The notes: generated by a model not told the origin, from the sequence alone. A stretch of 64,000 nucleotides of DNA from Clostridiales bacterium (GCA_918244965.1 CAKJYC010000006.1:1-64000), one strand, 5' to 3'. Shown: positions 1 to 8,456, counted from the stretch's first letter. Program-made: numbers and translations.

Positions 1-128
1 GTTTGCTCATCGGCTTTTTGAGAAGGTACTTCCGTTTGAAAAGCCGTATCCGTTTCCGGGGCAGTGTTGCTGCCGCCGCAGGCGGAAAAGCAGATCAGCA
101 GCATACAAACGGCAAGCACGGCAATAGA
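1..128 (-). pseudogene. 5'-truncated lipoprotein fragment (signal peptide region)
   Basis: Read on the minus strand from 128 down, the sequence encodes a hydrophobic segment ending in a lipobox (F-S-A-C followed by G-G-S), then a Thr/Glu/Pro-rich linker typical of secreted lipoproteins. No start codon or ribosome site precedes it: the frame continues upstream through codons unlike a signal-peptide n-region and meets a stop at 159-161. The gene therefore lacks its first few codons. It leaves the window at position 1, so its mature function cannot be seen. The break coincides with the damaged 5' end of the opposing recombinase gene, which suggests one rearrangement cut both. Confidence 0.6.
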
Positions 129-1314
129 ACAAAAAACGAAAGGAAAAGCTGACGGTTCCTATGAATATCGGTATACAGTGTTCGGGCGTTCCTTCTCCTT
201 TTACAGCAAGACGCTGGAGAGCCTTAGGGAGAAAGAAGCGCAGATCACATCCCAGCAAAACGAATTCCGGAAAACACATCTTGGGCGGACGTTGACGCTG
301 GATTCTTTGTTTGATCTATGGAGGCAGCTAAAACGCGGGATTCGTGACAGAACTTTTCAGCATTATTGCGACACGTATCAAAGATACGTCATGAACAGCA
401 TCGGCAGACAATACGTTTCGTCTCTGAAGAAATCGGATATAAAGCGCTTCTATAATTATCTTGCCGACGAACGCCGACTGCAAATTGGGACGATCGAGAG
501 CGTTCATACAGTTTTGCACCAGATATTGCAATTGGCTGTAGACGATGAACTGATCGCAAGCAACCCTGCCGACAGTGCCGTAAAAGAACTGATGCGGGCA
601 AGAAACATTGACCATAGGAAGCCGACAGTGTTGACAACAGTGCAGCAGAATCTGCTCATGCAATTTGTATCGGAAAGCCCCATTTATTCCCGATGGATGC
701 CGATCATATCGGTATTACTTGGCACGGGAATGCGTGTCGGGGAACTAACCGGGTTAAGATGGTGCGACGTCGATTTCCAAAAGCGAGAGATCGACATCAA
801 TCACGCTCTCGTCTATTACAACAGAAGCGGACAGCATTGTACGTTCGGGATCAACGATACCAAGACACCGGCAAGCAAACGTGTGATTCCTATGACGGAT
901 TCTGTAAAAGACGCTTTTCTGAAAGAACGCGCGTATCAGGCGGAAAACGGGTTATTCTGCCAAATGGATGTGGACGGATACTCCGATTTCATATTCCTCA
1001 ACCGATTTGGATATCCGTTGCAGCAAAATGTTCTGAACAAAGCGTTCCAGCGCATCATCCGTGACTGCAACGATCAGGAATTCTTGAAATCCAACGCGCC
1101 TGCTGTTTTGCTCCCGCATTTCAGCTGTCATTCCCTGCGTCATACGTTTGCGACGAATCTTGCAAGGAATCCGAACATCAGCGTCAAGGTTGCCCAGTAT
1201 CTGCTTGGTCATGCTGACGTTACCACCACGCTGAACATATACAGCCATTGTACAGAAGAAATGATGGAAAATGCAAGAAATGCTTTGGATTCAAGCAAAT
1301 TCATGCACGAATAA
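64..1314 (+). CDS. Tyrosine recombinase/integrase with atypical (probably truncated) N-terminus
   Basis: Phage/ICE-type tyrosine recombinase that would catalyse site-specific integration and excision. From about residue 30 it has an arm-binding-like domain (DGSYEYRYTVFG), then a SAM-like core-binding domain, then the catalytic domain with Arg in GTGMRVGELTGLRW, HSLRHTFAT (H-x-x-R), GHADVTTT and the nucleophile Tyr in LNIYSH. All catalytic residues are present. The only in-frame start is GTG at 64, without a ribosome site, and the first 22 or so codons lie antisense to a lipoprotein signal peptide. The native start has therefore probably been lost and expression is doubtful. A short GC-rich hairpin (1324-1342) follows the stop. 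No excisionase is adjacent. Confidence 0.8.
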   Translation: MLLPPQAEKQISSIQTASTAIEQKTKGKADGSYEYRYTVFGRSFSFYSKTLESLREKEAQITSQQNEFRKTHLGRTLTLDSLFDLWRQLKRGIRDRTFQHYCDTYQRYVMNSIGRQYVSSLKKSDIKRFYNYLADERRLQIGTIESVHTVLHQILQLAVDDELIASNPADSAVKELMRARNIDHRKPTVLTTVQQNLLMQFVSESPIYSRWMPIISVLLGTGMRVGELTGLRWCDVDFQKREIDINHALVYYNRSGQHCTFGINDTKTPASKRVIPMTDSVKDAFLKERAYQAENGLFCQMDVDGYSDFIFLNRFGYPLQQNVLNKAFQRIIRDCNDQEFLKSNAPAVLLPHFSCHSLRHTFATNLARNPNISVKVAQYLLGHADVTTTLNIYSHCTEEMMENARNALDSSKFMHE

Positions 1315-1424
1315 CACAACTGCCCCGCCGAACATCGGCGGGACGTAGTATTCTAAAACAATTCATCCTCTCCCCTACCCTTTTACTACCATCTGGGAGA
1401 CTGAAAACCATACATATACGCCCG

Positions 1425-1727
1425 CTAAAACCAGGGAATCGTGTTTTTTGACCTTCTCCATATATGCGCACATCTTTTTTGGGGAAGCAGCAGGGAATCC
1501 TCCGGCTTCTTTCCGAAAATAGAGATCGCGCCGACCGGACATACCGCAAGGCAGTGCTGACAGTGCCAGCAGCCCCGCCAACCGAATCGTTCGAACTCTT
1601 TCATCTGCGGATAACCGTCAGGTCCGAATTCGATCACCATTTCGGAGCAGGTATTGATGCACTTGCCGCATCGGATGCATTTGCTTTTATCGACCGGAAA
1701 CCTGTTTTTCGTTCCATTCCCATACAA
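1425..1727 (-). pseudogene. Truncated ferredoxin-nitroreductase (ferredoxin part only)
   Basis: The first 80 or so residues form a two-cluster 4Fe-4S ferredoxin domain (CIRCGKCINTC and CWHCQHCLAVCPVGAI) followed by IFGKKPEDSLL. The intact protein encoded at 5344-6213 has the same arrangement (CIGCGLCVKVC, CWKCEHCLAVCPRGAI, IFGKKPADSLL) and continues into a nitroreductase domain. Here similarity stops near 1490 and the frame runs into unrelated sequence, so the flavin domain is gone. The start is TTG at 1727, with AGAGG just upstream. It lies 66 bp downstream of the OpuCD-like permease in the same direction and was probably the last gene of that operon before a rearrangement next to the recombinase removed its 3' end. 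Confidence 0.7.
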
Positions 1728-1793
1728 TGTTCCTCTGTCTGTGTTTGCATATAAAACAATCAGTTCCGGTTCAGAGATGGAGCTGATCAGCGT

Positions 1794-2417
1794 TCATTTA
1801 TCCGCTTTCTCGCTGCGTTTTTCAACAAAAACCAAAAGCCGGTCGATCAGGATTGCAAGCAATGCGGAAAGAATGCTGCCCCAAACGATCTTTGGGATAT
1901 TCATGGTGCGCAGACCGTCAAAGAGGATGCCGCCGAGCCCGCCTGCATTGATCGCCGAGGCGATCGTTGCGATCCCGACGGTGGACACAAGCGCAATGCG
2001 CATGCCCGCGATCAGCGCGCTTTTCGCAAGCGGAACCTGCACCCGAAACAGCATCTGCATCCGTGTCAGGCCCATGCCCTTTGCCGCTTCTATGATACTC
2101 GGATCGACGCCTTCGAGCCCTGCAAGAAAGTTTCGGAGCAGCAAATACTGATTATAAATCACCAAAGCAATAATGGCGGTTTTCTTGCCAAGCCCCGTGA
2201 CCGGAATCAGCAGCGCCAAAAGCGCAAGGCTTGGAATCGAGTAAATCATGGAAAACAGGTTCAGCAGAACCCGCGAAACGACCTTGGAATAGCTTGAAAC
2301 TATCGTCAAAACCGCAGCAATCGCAAGCGAGATCATGAGCGTAATCATCACGATTTCCAGATGCTCCAGCGTTGCGGTGAGGAGTTTGTCGTAATACCGG
2401 GTCAGATATTCGATCAT
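1794..2417 (-). CDS. opuCD: OpuC-type ABC importer, permease
   Basis: Integral membrane permease (207 aa) of a quaternary-amine/osmoprotectant ABC importer. Five or six hydrophobic segments are visible, and the cytoplasmic EAA loop (EAAKGMGLTRMQMLFRVQVP) that contacts the ATPase lies near residue 115. It overlaps the ATPase gene by ATGA (2414-2417), so translation is coupled. A second permease is encoded upstream at 4090-4728, as in the two-permease OpuB/OpuC family. Substrates in the family include glycine betaine, carnitine and choline; some relatives carry other compounds, so the substrate is not settled. Confidence 0.85.
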   Translation of the reverse strand: MIEYLTRYYDKLLTATLEHLEIVMITLMISLAIAAVLTIVSSYSKVVSRVLLNLFSMIYSIPSLALLALLIPVTGLGKKTAIIALVIYNQYLLLRNFLAGLEGVDPSIIEAAKGMGLTRMQMLFRVQVPLAKSALIAGMRIALVSTVGIATIASAINAGGLGGILFDGLRTMNIPKIVWGSILSALLAILIDRLLVFVEKRSEKADK

Positions 2418-3181
2418 AGATATGCCCTCCAGAACGCCTCCTTTGCCTTGGCGGAGTCCACCAGCGACTGCACAAAGGGATCCGCCGGTTCACGGATGAT
2501 CGCTTCCGGGGTATCGAACTGCAGGATCTTTCCCTCGTTCATGATGATCACGCGATCCCCCAGCTTGAACGCTTCCTCAATGTCATGGGTCACGAACAGG
2601 AACGTCTTTCCCATATTGCGGTGCAGGTTCAAAAGCTCGTCCTGCAGTTTTTCCCGCGTGATGGAATCGATCGCGCCGAACGGTTCATCCATCAGCATAA
2701 TCTTCGGATCGACGGCAAGCGCGCGTGCAAGCCCGATGCGCTGCTGCTGTCCGCCGGAAAGCTGAGAAGGATAGCGATTGCGAAACTCCTTCGGATCGAG
2801 CCCCACTAACGTCAGCAGTTCGTCCACACGCGCGGCGATCTTCGCCTTATCCCATTTCAAAAGCTTCGGAACGGTGGCAATGTTTTCGCTGACCGTGTAG
2901 TGTGGGAACAACCCGATTTGCTGAATGACATATCCGATGCGGCGACGAACCTTCACCACGTCCACCGTGGAGATATCCTCGCCGAACAGGATGACGCTGC
3001 CGCTATCCGGTTCGTAAAGCCGGTTGATCATTTTAAGTAGAGTCGTTTTGCCGCAGCCGGATGAGCCGAGGATCGTGATAAACTCGCCTTCGTCGATCGT
3101 AAGACTCACATGATCCACGGCGCTGTAGTTCGCGCCATGAAACGTCTTTGTAACGTTGCGAAATTCGATGGCTGTACTCAT
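2414..3181 (-). CDS. opuCA: OpuC-type ABC importer, ATPase
   Basis: ATP-binding subunit, 255 aa. It shows Walker A GSSGCGKTT, Q-loop QQIGLF, signature LSGGQQQR, Walker B IMLMDEPFGAID and the switch His in VTHD. ATG 3181 is preferred because it overlaps the binding-protein stop as ATGA; an in-frame ATG four codons upstream is less likely. The protein ends soon after the nucleotide-binding domain, so it lacks the C-terminal CBS pair that senses ionic strength in many OpuCA/OpuA proteins. Osmotic gating through CBS domains is thus unlikely, and expression control may matter more. Confidence 0.9.
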   Translation of the reverse strand: MSTAIEFRNVTKTFHGANYSAVDHVSLTIDEGEFITILGSSGCGKTTLLKMINRLYEPDSGSVILFGEDISTVDVVKVRRRIGYVIQQIGLFPHYTVSENIATVPKLLKWDKAKIAARVDELLTLVGLDPKEFRNRYPSQLSGGQQQRIGLARALAVDPKIMLMDEPFGAIDSITREKLQDELLNLHRNMGKTFLFVTHDIEEAFKLGDRVIIMNEGKILQFDTPEAIIREPADPFVQSLVDSAKAKEAFWRAYL

Positions 3182-4077
3182 TTTCCTTTGCACACCGTTT
3201 CATAGAATTCTTTGGCGACCTCGTCATATTCCATATGATCGATGTCAACCTTTGCGTTCAAAGCGACCATGGTTTCGGTATCGAGCTTTGCGCTGACCGC
3301 GTTCAAAATCGCGGCGATCTGGGGATTGGCTTCAAGCACTTCGCTGCGCACGATCGGCGCAAGATAGTACGGCGGCCAGAAGCCCTTGTCATCCTCTAAA
3401 TACGTGAACTTTTCCGTATCGACAAGCTGCGCATCGGTAGAATAGCCGGGGCACAGATCCGCCTTGCCCTGCTCCAAAATCTGATACTTGATCCCGTTGT
3501 CATAGACATTGATGGATGCAAAGTTGAACGGGCCATAAACCTTTGTAAGACCCGGAATGCCGTCCTCTCGATATTCAAACTCGCCCTGCGAGCAAACACG
3601 GATATGCTCCGCCTCGCGCTGCAGATCGGACATGGTATAAATATTGTATTCCCTCGCAACTTCGGTGCGGATCGCAAGCCCGTTCCGGTCGTTGACGTCG
3701 GTGGAATCCAACCATGTGATTTTGAACCGCTCTGCATATGCATCCTTGACCGTCTGATACACGACGTCGGGATCGCTGTTCATTGGAAGCTGCAAAATGG
3801 CAAGCAATCCCGTTCCGGTGTATTCGGGATAGAGATCAATCTCGCCCGATGTAATGGAAGTGTGCACGACAGAGCCCGCAATGTTCAGCTTGCGTTCCAC
3901 TTTGTATCCCGCATCCTCCAGCGCAAGCGCATAGATTTCCGCAACGATCAGATTCTCGGTAAAGTCCTTGGAGCCCACTCGGATGACGGTCTGATCGGAC
4001 GACTTGCAGCCGGTGAACGAAAACAGCATACCCAATACGAGCACGGCGGTCAAAATGATGAAAACGGTTCTTTTCAT
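3178..4077 (-). CDS. opuCC: OpuC-type substrate-binding lipoprotein
   Basis: Extracytoplasmic solute-binding protein (299 aa) of the OpuAC/ProX-like family. The N-terminus is a lipoprotein signal peptide with lipobox F-T-G-C near residue 24. The mature start IRVGSKDFTENLIVAEIYALAL and YPEYTGTG are hallmarks of the osmoprotectant-binding fold. It lies between the two permease genes and overlaps the ATPase gene by 4 bp, so the four transporter genes form one translational unit. The ligand is inferred to be a quaternary amine; the binding-pocket aromatics were not modelled. Confidence 0.9.
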   Translation of the reverse strand: MKRTVFIILTAVLVLGMLFSFTGCKSSDQTVIRVGSKDFTENLIVAEIYALALEDAGYKVERKLNIAGSVVHTSITSGEIDLYPEYTGTGLLAILQLPMNSDPDVVYQTVKDAYAERFKITWLDSTDVNDRNGLAIRTEVAREYNIYTMSDLQREAEHIRVCSQGEFEYREDGIPGLTKVYGPFNFASINVYDNGIKYQILEQGKADLCPGYSTDAQLVDTEKFTYLEDDKGFWPPYYLAPIVRSEVLEANPQIAAILNAVSAKLDTETMVALNAKVDIDHMEYDEVAKEFYETVCKGK

Positions 4078-4089
4078 GGTAGTTCCTCC

Positions 4090-4728
4090 TTATACGGTTC
4101 TGTGTTTCATGATTGTTTTTTCAATGACTGCAAAGAGCAGTCCGGTCAACAAGGAAAGCAACGCAACGGACAGTCCGCCGATCAACAGCAATTCCGTCTT
4201 AAAAAGCCCAATGCCAGCAAAGATGATGTCGCCGAGCCCGCCTGCGCCGATTTTGGACGCAAGCGTTGCGCTTGCTACGACCTCCACCGCTGCTGTCTTG
4301 ATCCCGGTCAGGATCATCGGCATGGCGAGCGGAAAGCGAACCTTTGTCCAAACCTCAAAGGGATTCATCCCGACGCCCTCCGCCGTTTCCAGCATGAACG
4401 GCGGAACGCCGCCGAGCCCCGTTACGGTGTTCATCAGAATCGGCGGCACCGCGAGCAGTACCAGCGCGACGACAGCAGGTGCAACGCCTGTTCCCATGAT
4501 CGGGATCATCAAGAGCAGGATCGCAAGACTCGGAATGACGCGCAGCACGTTGAACAGCCCGACGATGTATTTTTGCATCCTTTTCCAACGCACGCAGAGG
4601 AATCCTGCCGGAACGCCGATCAGCACGGCAATCGCCAGAGCGATCATACTGACCCGCAGATGTGCGTCCAGCATTCCGAAGAATCGCCCGCTGTTATCCC
4701 GAAAGTAGGCAAGGATCAGATCGATCAT
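4090..4728 (-). CDS. opuCB: OpuC-type ABC importer, second permease
   Basis: Permease (212 aa) with about five membrane segments and an EAA-type loop (ETAEGVGMNPFEVWTKVRFP) near residue 115. It is the first transporter gene and overlaps the preceding ferredoxin/flavin gene by ATGA (4725-4728). Direct coupling of a transporter to redox genes suggests that the imported compound is a substrate or effector of the reductases, rather than a plain osmolyte. That link is an inference from gene order. Confidence 0.88.
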   Translation of the reverse strand: MIDLILAYFRDNSGRFFGMLDAHLRVSMIALAIAVLIGVPAGFLCVRWKRMQKYIVGLFNVLRVIPSLAILLLMIPIMGTGVAPAVVALVLLAVPPILMNTVTGLGGVPPFMLETAEGVGMNPFEVWTKVRFPLAMPMILTGIKTAAVEVVASATLASKIGAGGLGDIIFAGIGLFKTELLLIGGLSVALLSLLTGLLFAVIEKTIMKHRTV

Positions 4729-5342
4729 ACGGATTCACTCCGTTTCACGATCGCCTGCACCGGACAGTTCTCATAGCAGATTCCGCAATGCAGGCAGTTC
4801 CGCTGCCGGATTGCATACGGTGTCCCGCTGTCGATCGCCCGCTGCGGACAGCCCGCCTCACAAGTGCCGCATCCGATGCAATCATCTGTAATGAGAAAAC
4901 CCTTCACGGCAGAAACTTCTCCGCCGAACGCAAACCTTTCACGCTCAATCGGGCTGACGTTCAAATCAAAGCATTCAACCTGTCCGGCTTCTATACTGAA
5001 CGGTTCCAGAATGTATCGACTTTCTCCCGGATAGACTTCATTCATAGAGGGATTCTCCGCAAAGATGCGATCGATCCATACCTTTTGTCCCGAAAGCTTT
5101 GCAGCTTTGCCGTTCAGACGAATCATCTTATAGTCGCGCGTCAGTCCTGTCACGGCGACGTCGCCGCGCGTGATCAACTGCTCATAAAAGTCCTTGCCGT
5201 GTGCCGTGCAGAAAACCAGTCGGTTCTCCTCAACCAACATCACGTCTATGATGCGCGCCTGCGGTTTTCCTTCGGCGGATACCGTAGAAAACGTCACGTC
5301 CCGCAGCTCCCGCAGTATGTTCAAGCAATCCTGTGCGTTCAT
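4725..5342 (-). CDS. PNPOx-like flavin protein fused to 2x[4Fe-4S] ferredoxin
   Basis: 205 aa from ATG 5342. Residues 1-130 resemble the pyridoxamine-5'-phosphate oxidase-like split barrel that binds FMN or F420-type flavins (LRELRDVTFSTVSAEGKPQARIIDVM). The C-terminal third is a bacterial ferredoxin with two Cys clusters (CIGCGTCEAGCP and CLHCGICYENCP). The likely role is electron transfer to a small organic substrate in the cytoplasm. A longer reading from 5435 is less likely because ATG 5342 sits at the end of the upstream gene. It lies between a nitroreductase and a permease in an operon whose genes all overlap. Confidence 0.85.
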   Translation of the reverse strand: MNAQDCLNILRELRDVTFSTVSAEGKPQARIIDVMLVEENRLVFCTAHGKDFYEQLITRGDVAVTGLTRDYKMIRLNGKAAKLSGQKVWIDRIFAENPSMNEVYPGESRYILEPFSIEAGQVECFDLNVSPIERERFAFGGEVSAVKGFLITDDCIGCGTCEAGCPQRAIDSGTPYAIRQRNCLHCGICYENCPVQAIVKRSESV

Positions 5343-5343
5343 A

Positions 5344-6213
5344 TTATTCCTCCGTTTCAAAATGCAGCCGATGAATCCGCGTTTGCTCGATTCCGCGCTG
5401 TACGCCTCGCACATATCGAATCTCCGGCCAGCCAAAGCCCAGCATCACGCCGACGTAGTGCTCGTCCGGGATTCCTAAAAGTGCGCGAACATCCGTCATG
5501 TTTTTCAACGCGTCCTTTGGGAAGGTCATCATCACGCAACCCAGCCCCCGTGATGCGCACAGCAATTCAAAGTAGGTCGCTGCCACATTGACATCCTCAA
5601 TCGGCTCGCCTTTGCCGACCGGCGCGTGCGGGATCAAGAGATACGGCGCGTCACAGAACAGCATTTCGGGACGCACGGTTTTCTCCCACCGCTTCAGATC
5701 CTCATACGACGGCTTGTCAAACCCGACCGGATAGATGCCCTCGTTTGCGAGGCGCTCCATTTCGCGATATGCGATCTGTCGGAACGCATCCATCTCTTTG
5801 CGGTCGTCGATCAGGGTGAACTCGACCTGCTGCTTGTTCCCGCCGTTCGGTGCATTGCCGAGCGCTTCCAACATTCCGTCGATCAGTTCCTTCGGCACGT
5901 CTTTTTTCAGAAAACGTCGGCAGGAATGACGGTTCATGATCAGTGCGTCAACAACCGGAGCTGCGACGTCTGCCTTTACCGGAAGCAGACTGTCCGCAGG
6001 CTTCTTGCCGAAGATCTCAATCGCGCCTCTTGGGCAGACCGCAAGGCAATGCTCACATTTCCAACAGCCATTCCAGCCAAAGCCTTCAATAGGCTGCATC
6101 TCCGATTTGCGGCGTTCGTTCAGAAAAAGGATCCCTCCGGGGCAGACCTTTACGCACAGCCCGCAGCCGATACATGTTTCTTCATTTACCGAAAACCCGG
6201 TCAGTTCGTTCAT
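5344..6213 (-). CDS. Ferredoxin-nitroreductase fusion protein
   Basis: 289 aa from ATG 6213, which overlaps the upstream stop as ATGA. An N-terminal 2x[4Fe-4S] ferredoxin (CIGCGLCVKVCP, CWKCEHCLAVCP) is followed from about residue 75 by a nitroreductase-fold FMN domain (MNRHSCRRFLKKDVP, APNGGNKQQ, ASRGLGCVMM, GIPDEHYVGVMLGFG). Such proteins reduce nitro, quinone or ene substrates with ferredoxin electrons. A truncated paralogue lies at the other end of the operon (1425-1727), so the transporter genes are bracketed by two related genes. Confidence 0.88.
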   Translation of the reverse strand: MNELTGFSVNEETCIGCGLCVKVCPGGILFLNERRKSEMQPIEGFGWNGCWKCEHCLAVCPRGAIEIFGKKPADSLLPVKADVAAPVVDALIMNRHSCRRFLKKDVPKELIDGMLEALGNAPNGGNKQQVEFTLIDDRKEMDAFRQIAYREMERLANEGIYPVGFDKPSYEDLKRWEKTVRPEMLFCDAPYLLIPHAPVGKGEPIEDVNVAATYFELLCASRGLGCVMMTFPKDALKNMTDVRALLGIPDEHYVGVMLGFGWPEIRYVRGVQRGIEQTRIHRLHFETEE

Positions 6214-6611
6214 CTTGCTTCCCTCCCCTCGATCTTTGCGACCTCCCAAAGATCGGCAAGCCGGTCGTCATGCACGTTTCCCAAGTGTCCAAATGGCCCG
6301 AACGTCTCACCGTCGGCGCGGATCCTGATCTTTTCTTTGCTCTCTGTGATGTTCGGCTTTTGCCGTTCAAACGCAGACTGCTCCGGCTCGCTCAAGATGG
6401 AAAACGTCGCGTTTTCCTCGCGCAGGATCCCTAAAATGCTCCAAATCTCCGGATGGCGTTCCGCATCCGCACCTGCAAGATAAAAGTGCGGCTGTTTCTC
6501 ATACAGAGCACAAAAATCCAGACAGCTGTACAGCATGTCCAGCAACGCTTCGCCGACCGGACGCGCATCGCCCTCGCCGAGATCCAATTCAAATGTAAAT
6601 AAAGCTTTCAT
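6210..6611 (-). CDS. Small protein of unknown function heading the redox/transport operon
   Basis: 133 aa, not recognised. It starts at ATG 6611 after a good ribosome site (GAGGAAATCGAG). It has no signal peptide or membrane segment. Near the end, GPFGHLGNVHDDRLADLWE faintly recalls the tail of radical-SAM SPASM proteins, but the cysteines are missing. It overlaps the nitroreductase gene by ATGA and is the first gene after the promoter at 6637-6664. Any role in the redox pathway is a guess from position. Confidence 0.65.
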   Translation of the reverse strand: MKALFTFELDLGEGDARPVGEALLDMLYSCLDFCALYEKQPHFYLAGADAERHPEIWSILGILREENATFSILSEPEQSAFERQKPNITESKEKIRIRADGETFGPFGHLGNVHDDRLADLWEVAKIEGREAR

Positions 6612-6636
6612 CTCGATTTCCTCTTTTATAATTTAT

Positions 6637-6664
6637 ATTATACGGAAAAGCATTGTCTGCACAA
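6637..6664 (-). promoter_or_regulatory. Sigma-A-like promoter of the redox/OpuC operon
   Basis: On the minus strand, -35 TTGTGC (6659-6664) and -10 TATAAT (6637-6642) are separated by 16 bp, about 25 bp upstream of the first start codon. The region is shared with the divergent HxlR-type gene, so that regulator could bind here. Confidence 0.55.
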
Positions 6665-6692
6665 GTACGCACCTTTTTGTAACCAATGGGTA

Positions 6693-6721
6693 TTGCGTAA
6701 TAAAGAATTTTACAGTAAAAT
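6693..6721 (+). promoter_or_regulatory. Sigma-A-like promoter of the HxlR-family gene
   Basis: -35 TTGCGT (6693-6698), a 17-bp spacer and -10 TAAAAT (6716-6721) lie about 42 bp upstream of the regulator's start and back to back with the operon promoter. Confidence 0.45.
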
Positions 6722-6762
6722 AATTATGTAACATTCTTTTTGAAAGTATTGAGGTGAAAGAT

Positions 6763-7089
6763 ATGCGATCCAAAGAAACCATCCTCCCCGAATGCCCGGT
6801 TGCAACGACGGTCGCGCTGATCGGCAGCAAGTGGAAGCTGCTGATCATGCGAAACCTGCTTGTGCGTCCGTGGCGATTCAACGAGCTGCAAAAGAGTATC
6901 GATGGCATCAGCCAGAAATCGCTTACCGAAGCGCTGCGCTCCATGGAAGCGGACGGCATCATAAAACGCACGGTCTATCCGGAGGTTCCGCCGCGCGTGG
7001 AATATGCGTTGACTGACCTTGGTGAATCCATGCGCCCCATCATCAAATCCATGGAAACATGGGGCCTTGCATATCAGGAGCAGGCGTAA
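6763..7089 (+). CDS. HxlR-family winged-helix transcriptional regulator
   Basis: 108 aa from ATG 6763, chosen because GAGGTG (6751-6756) is well spaced; a GTG at 6754 overlaps that site. The HxlR pattern is clear: CPVATTVALIGSKWKLLIMRNLL, FNELQKSIDGISQKSLTEALRSMEADGII and the wing RTVYPEVPPRVEYALTDLG. A Cys near residue 10 sits where the redox-sensing Cys is found in HypR/QorR-type members. It is divergent from the redox/OpuC operon and probably controls it in response to an electrophile, quinone or nitro compound. The ligand is inferred. Confidence 0.88.
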   Translation: MRSKETILPECPVATTVALIGSKWKLLIMRNLLVRPWRFNELQKSIDGISQKSLTEALRSMEADGIIKRTVYPEVPPRVEYALTDLGESMRPIIKSMETWGLAYQEQA

Positions 7090-7582
7090 TAGTGTCCTTC
7101 TGCGCTTGATAATGAAAGATGCTTCGTATCGACGCAGCCATTGTAGCAGGGTGTCAATAGAAAATCTCGCTTTTTTCAAAATCATATATGTGAAGACAGA
7201 AAATGTATTTGCGAGATGATAAAAAAGCATAGACTTTCGGCAATAAACCCCAAAACTTGCCGAGTGTCTATTATTTGGGATCGGTTACGACTTGACTCAA
7301 AGCTCATCACAATCTATAATTGTCCACGAACAATCTGTGGTATTCTAAATCGCTCAACAATGAAGTGTCGGCGTTTAGAAGCTCTCAGATCGCGCAAAAA
7401 CAACGCCTAATGTGGGCATAAAAGGGATATGCCAAATATGCCAAATCGTATACCAATTTCCCATCAAAGATTATAGGTTTTTATAGACGTTCATGATTGT
7501 CGCTTTTGAGAAGATGTCAGGTATATAGGCGTTTATAGGGTATTAGAGATTATCGCCGGTCGGTGACTTCTATATCCCCACG
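7090..7582. other. Gene-poor region with a dispersed hairpin repeat
   Basis: About 490 bp without a convincing gene, more AT-rich than its flanks. It carries the hairpin listed at 7231-7269. The last 36 bp (from 7547) are open in frame with the MetRS-tail ORF. Nothing else is recognised. Confidence 0.6.
7231..7269. repeat. Dispersed 39-bp hairpin repeat, copy 1
   Basis: Imperfect inverted repeat: AGACTTTCGGCAA and TTGCCGAGTGTCT around a 13-nt loop, followed by ATTAT. An element of the same length with the same arms is at 30430-30468. The loops differ, so the stem is what is conserved. Confidence 0.55.
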
Positions 7583-8101
7583 ATGAAGCCGATCGGGCAG
7601 CAGAAGAAGGAAAAGGCGCAGGAAGCGTCCGCCGATTTCGAATGCGCCTGCTTTACCTGCCCCTCTCAGGAGGCATGCAAGGCTGCGCAGGAAGCCGAAA
7701 AAGCGGCTCCCGTTGAAGAAAAGATCGACTTCAGCAACGTCGAGATCGAACCGCTGTTCAAGGATTTCGTCGACTTTGAGACCTTCTCCAAGAGCGATTT
7801 CCGGGCGGTCAAGGTATTGAACTGCGAAGCCGTCCCGAAGTCCAAGAAGCTCTTGAAGTTCACGCTGGACGACGGCACAGGCGAAAACCGCGTGATTTTA
7901 TCAGGCATTCACGGCTTTTATGAGCCGGAAAGCCTCATCGGCAAGACCTGCGTGGCGATCACCAATCTGCCGCCGCGTCCCATGATGGGGATCGAATCCT
8001 GCGGGATGCTGCTCTCGGCGATCCACAAGGAAAACGGCGAAGAGCGGCTGAACCTTCTGCAGCTCGATCCGCACATCCCGGCAGGCGCAAAACTGTATTA
8101 A
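7583..8101 (+). pseudogene. Methionyl-tRNA synthetase C-terminal tRNA-binding domain fragment
   Basis: 172 aa. From about residue 60 it is an EMAP-II/ARC1-like OB-fold (FSKSDFRAVKVLNCEAVPKSKKLLKFTLDDG, VILSGIHGFYEPESLIGK, PRPMMGIESCGMLL) as found at the end of MetRS. The first 50 residues are a charged linker with four Cys (CACFTCPSQEAC). No ribosome site precedes ATG 7583 and no catalytic part of MetRS lies upstream, so this is probably a relic of a synthetase tail. A free-standing tRNA-binding protein is the alternative. It is followed by a good terminator (8116-8138). A copy of its last 16 codons recurs at 9774-9824. Confidence 0.65.
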
Positions 8102-8115
8102 GCGAATCACTCCTT

Positions 8116-8138
8116 ACACCTCGGAGAAACCGGGGTGT
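8116..8138 (+). terminator. Rho-independent terminator after the MetRS-tail gene
   Basis: Stem ACACCTCGG/CCGGGGTGT with loop AGAAA, then TTTGATTT, 15 bp after the stop codon. Confidence 0.7.
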
Positions 8139-8456
8139 TTTGATTTGCCGAGCATAACCGTTCCTTTTGATCTCGTATGCCGATTCGTGCGTGTCAGGCA
8201 TGTAAAGCGATGGTTTCATAGGAATCTCCGCGGGCAAAAAACAATCCTGATATTCCGGCGCAGCGCTTGATTGCCGACGCGGAGGGCTGTTTGCGGCGTT
8301 CGTCCCTTTCGTAAACGGTCCCGACGGCACGCCGCGGTATGAAAATACCTTGCAGTACGCGATACAGAAAAGCGATCCGTCCGTGAAAAGACCGGCTGCT
8401 GCAACCGAACCGGAAGATGCAAAGTGTTATTGATAATTCAGGAGGATAATTCTGTC
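8139..8456. other. Region without an intact gene; possible coding relic
   Basis: About 320 bp. The plus frame ending at the TGA near 8433 reads as a plausible C-terminal tail (GPDGTPRYENTLQYAIQKSD) without a start, so it may be a gene remnant. AGGAGG at 8440-8445 belongs to the next gene. Confidence 0.35.

Noticed and set aside
3604-4776. 390-codon open frame antisense to the transporter genes
   Set aside because: It is rich in His, Gln and Arg with no domain signal, lacks a ribosome site, and lies opposite well-supported OpuC genes; a GC-rich shadow frame.
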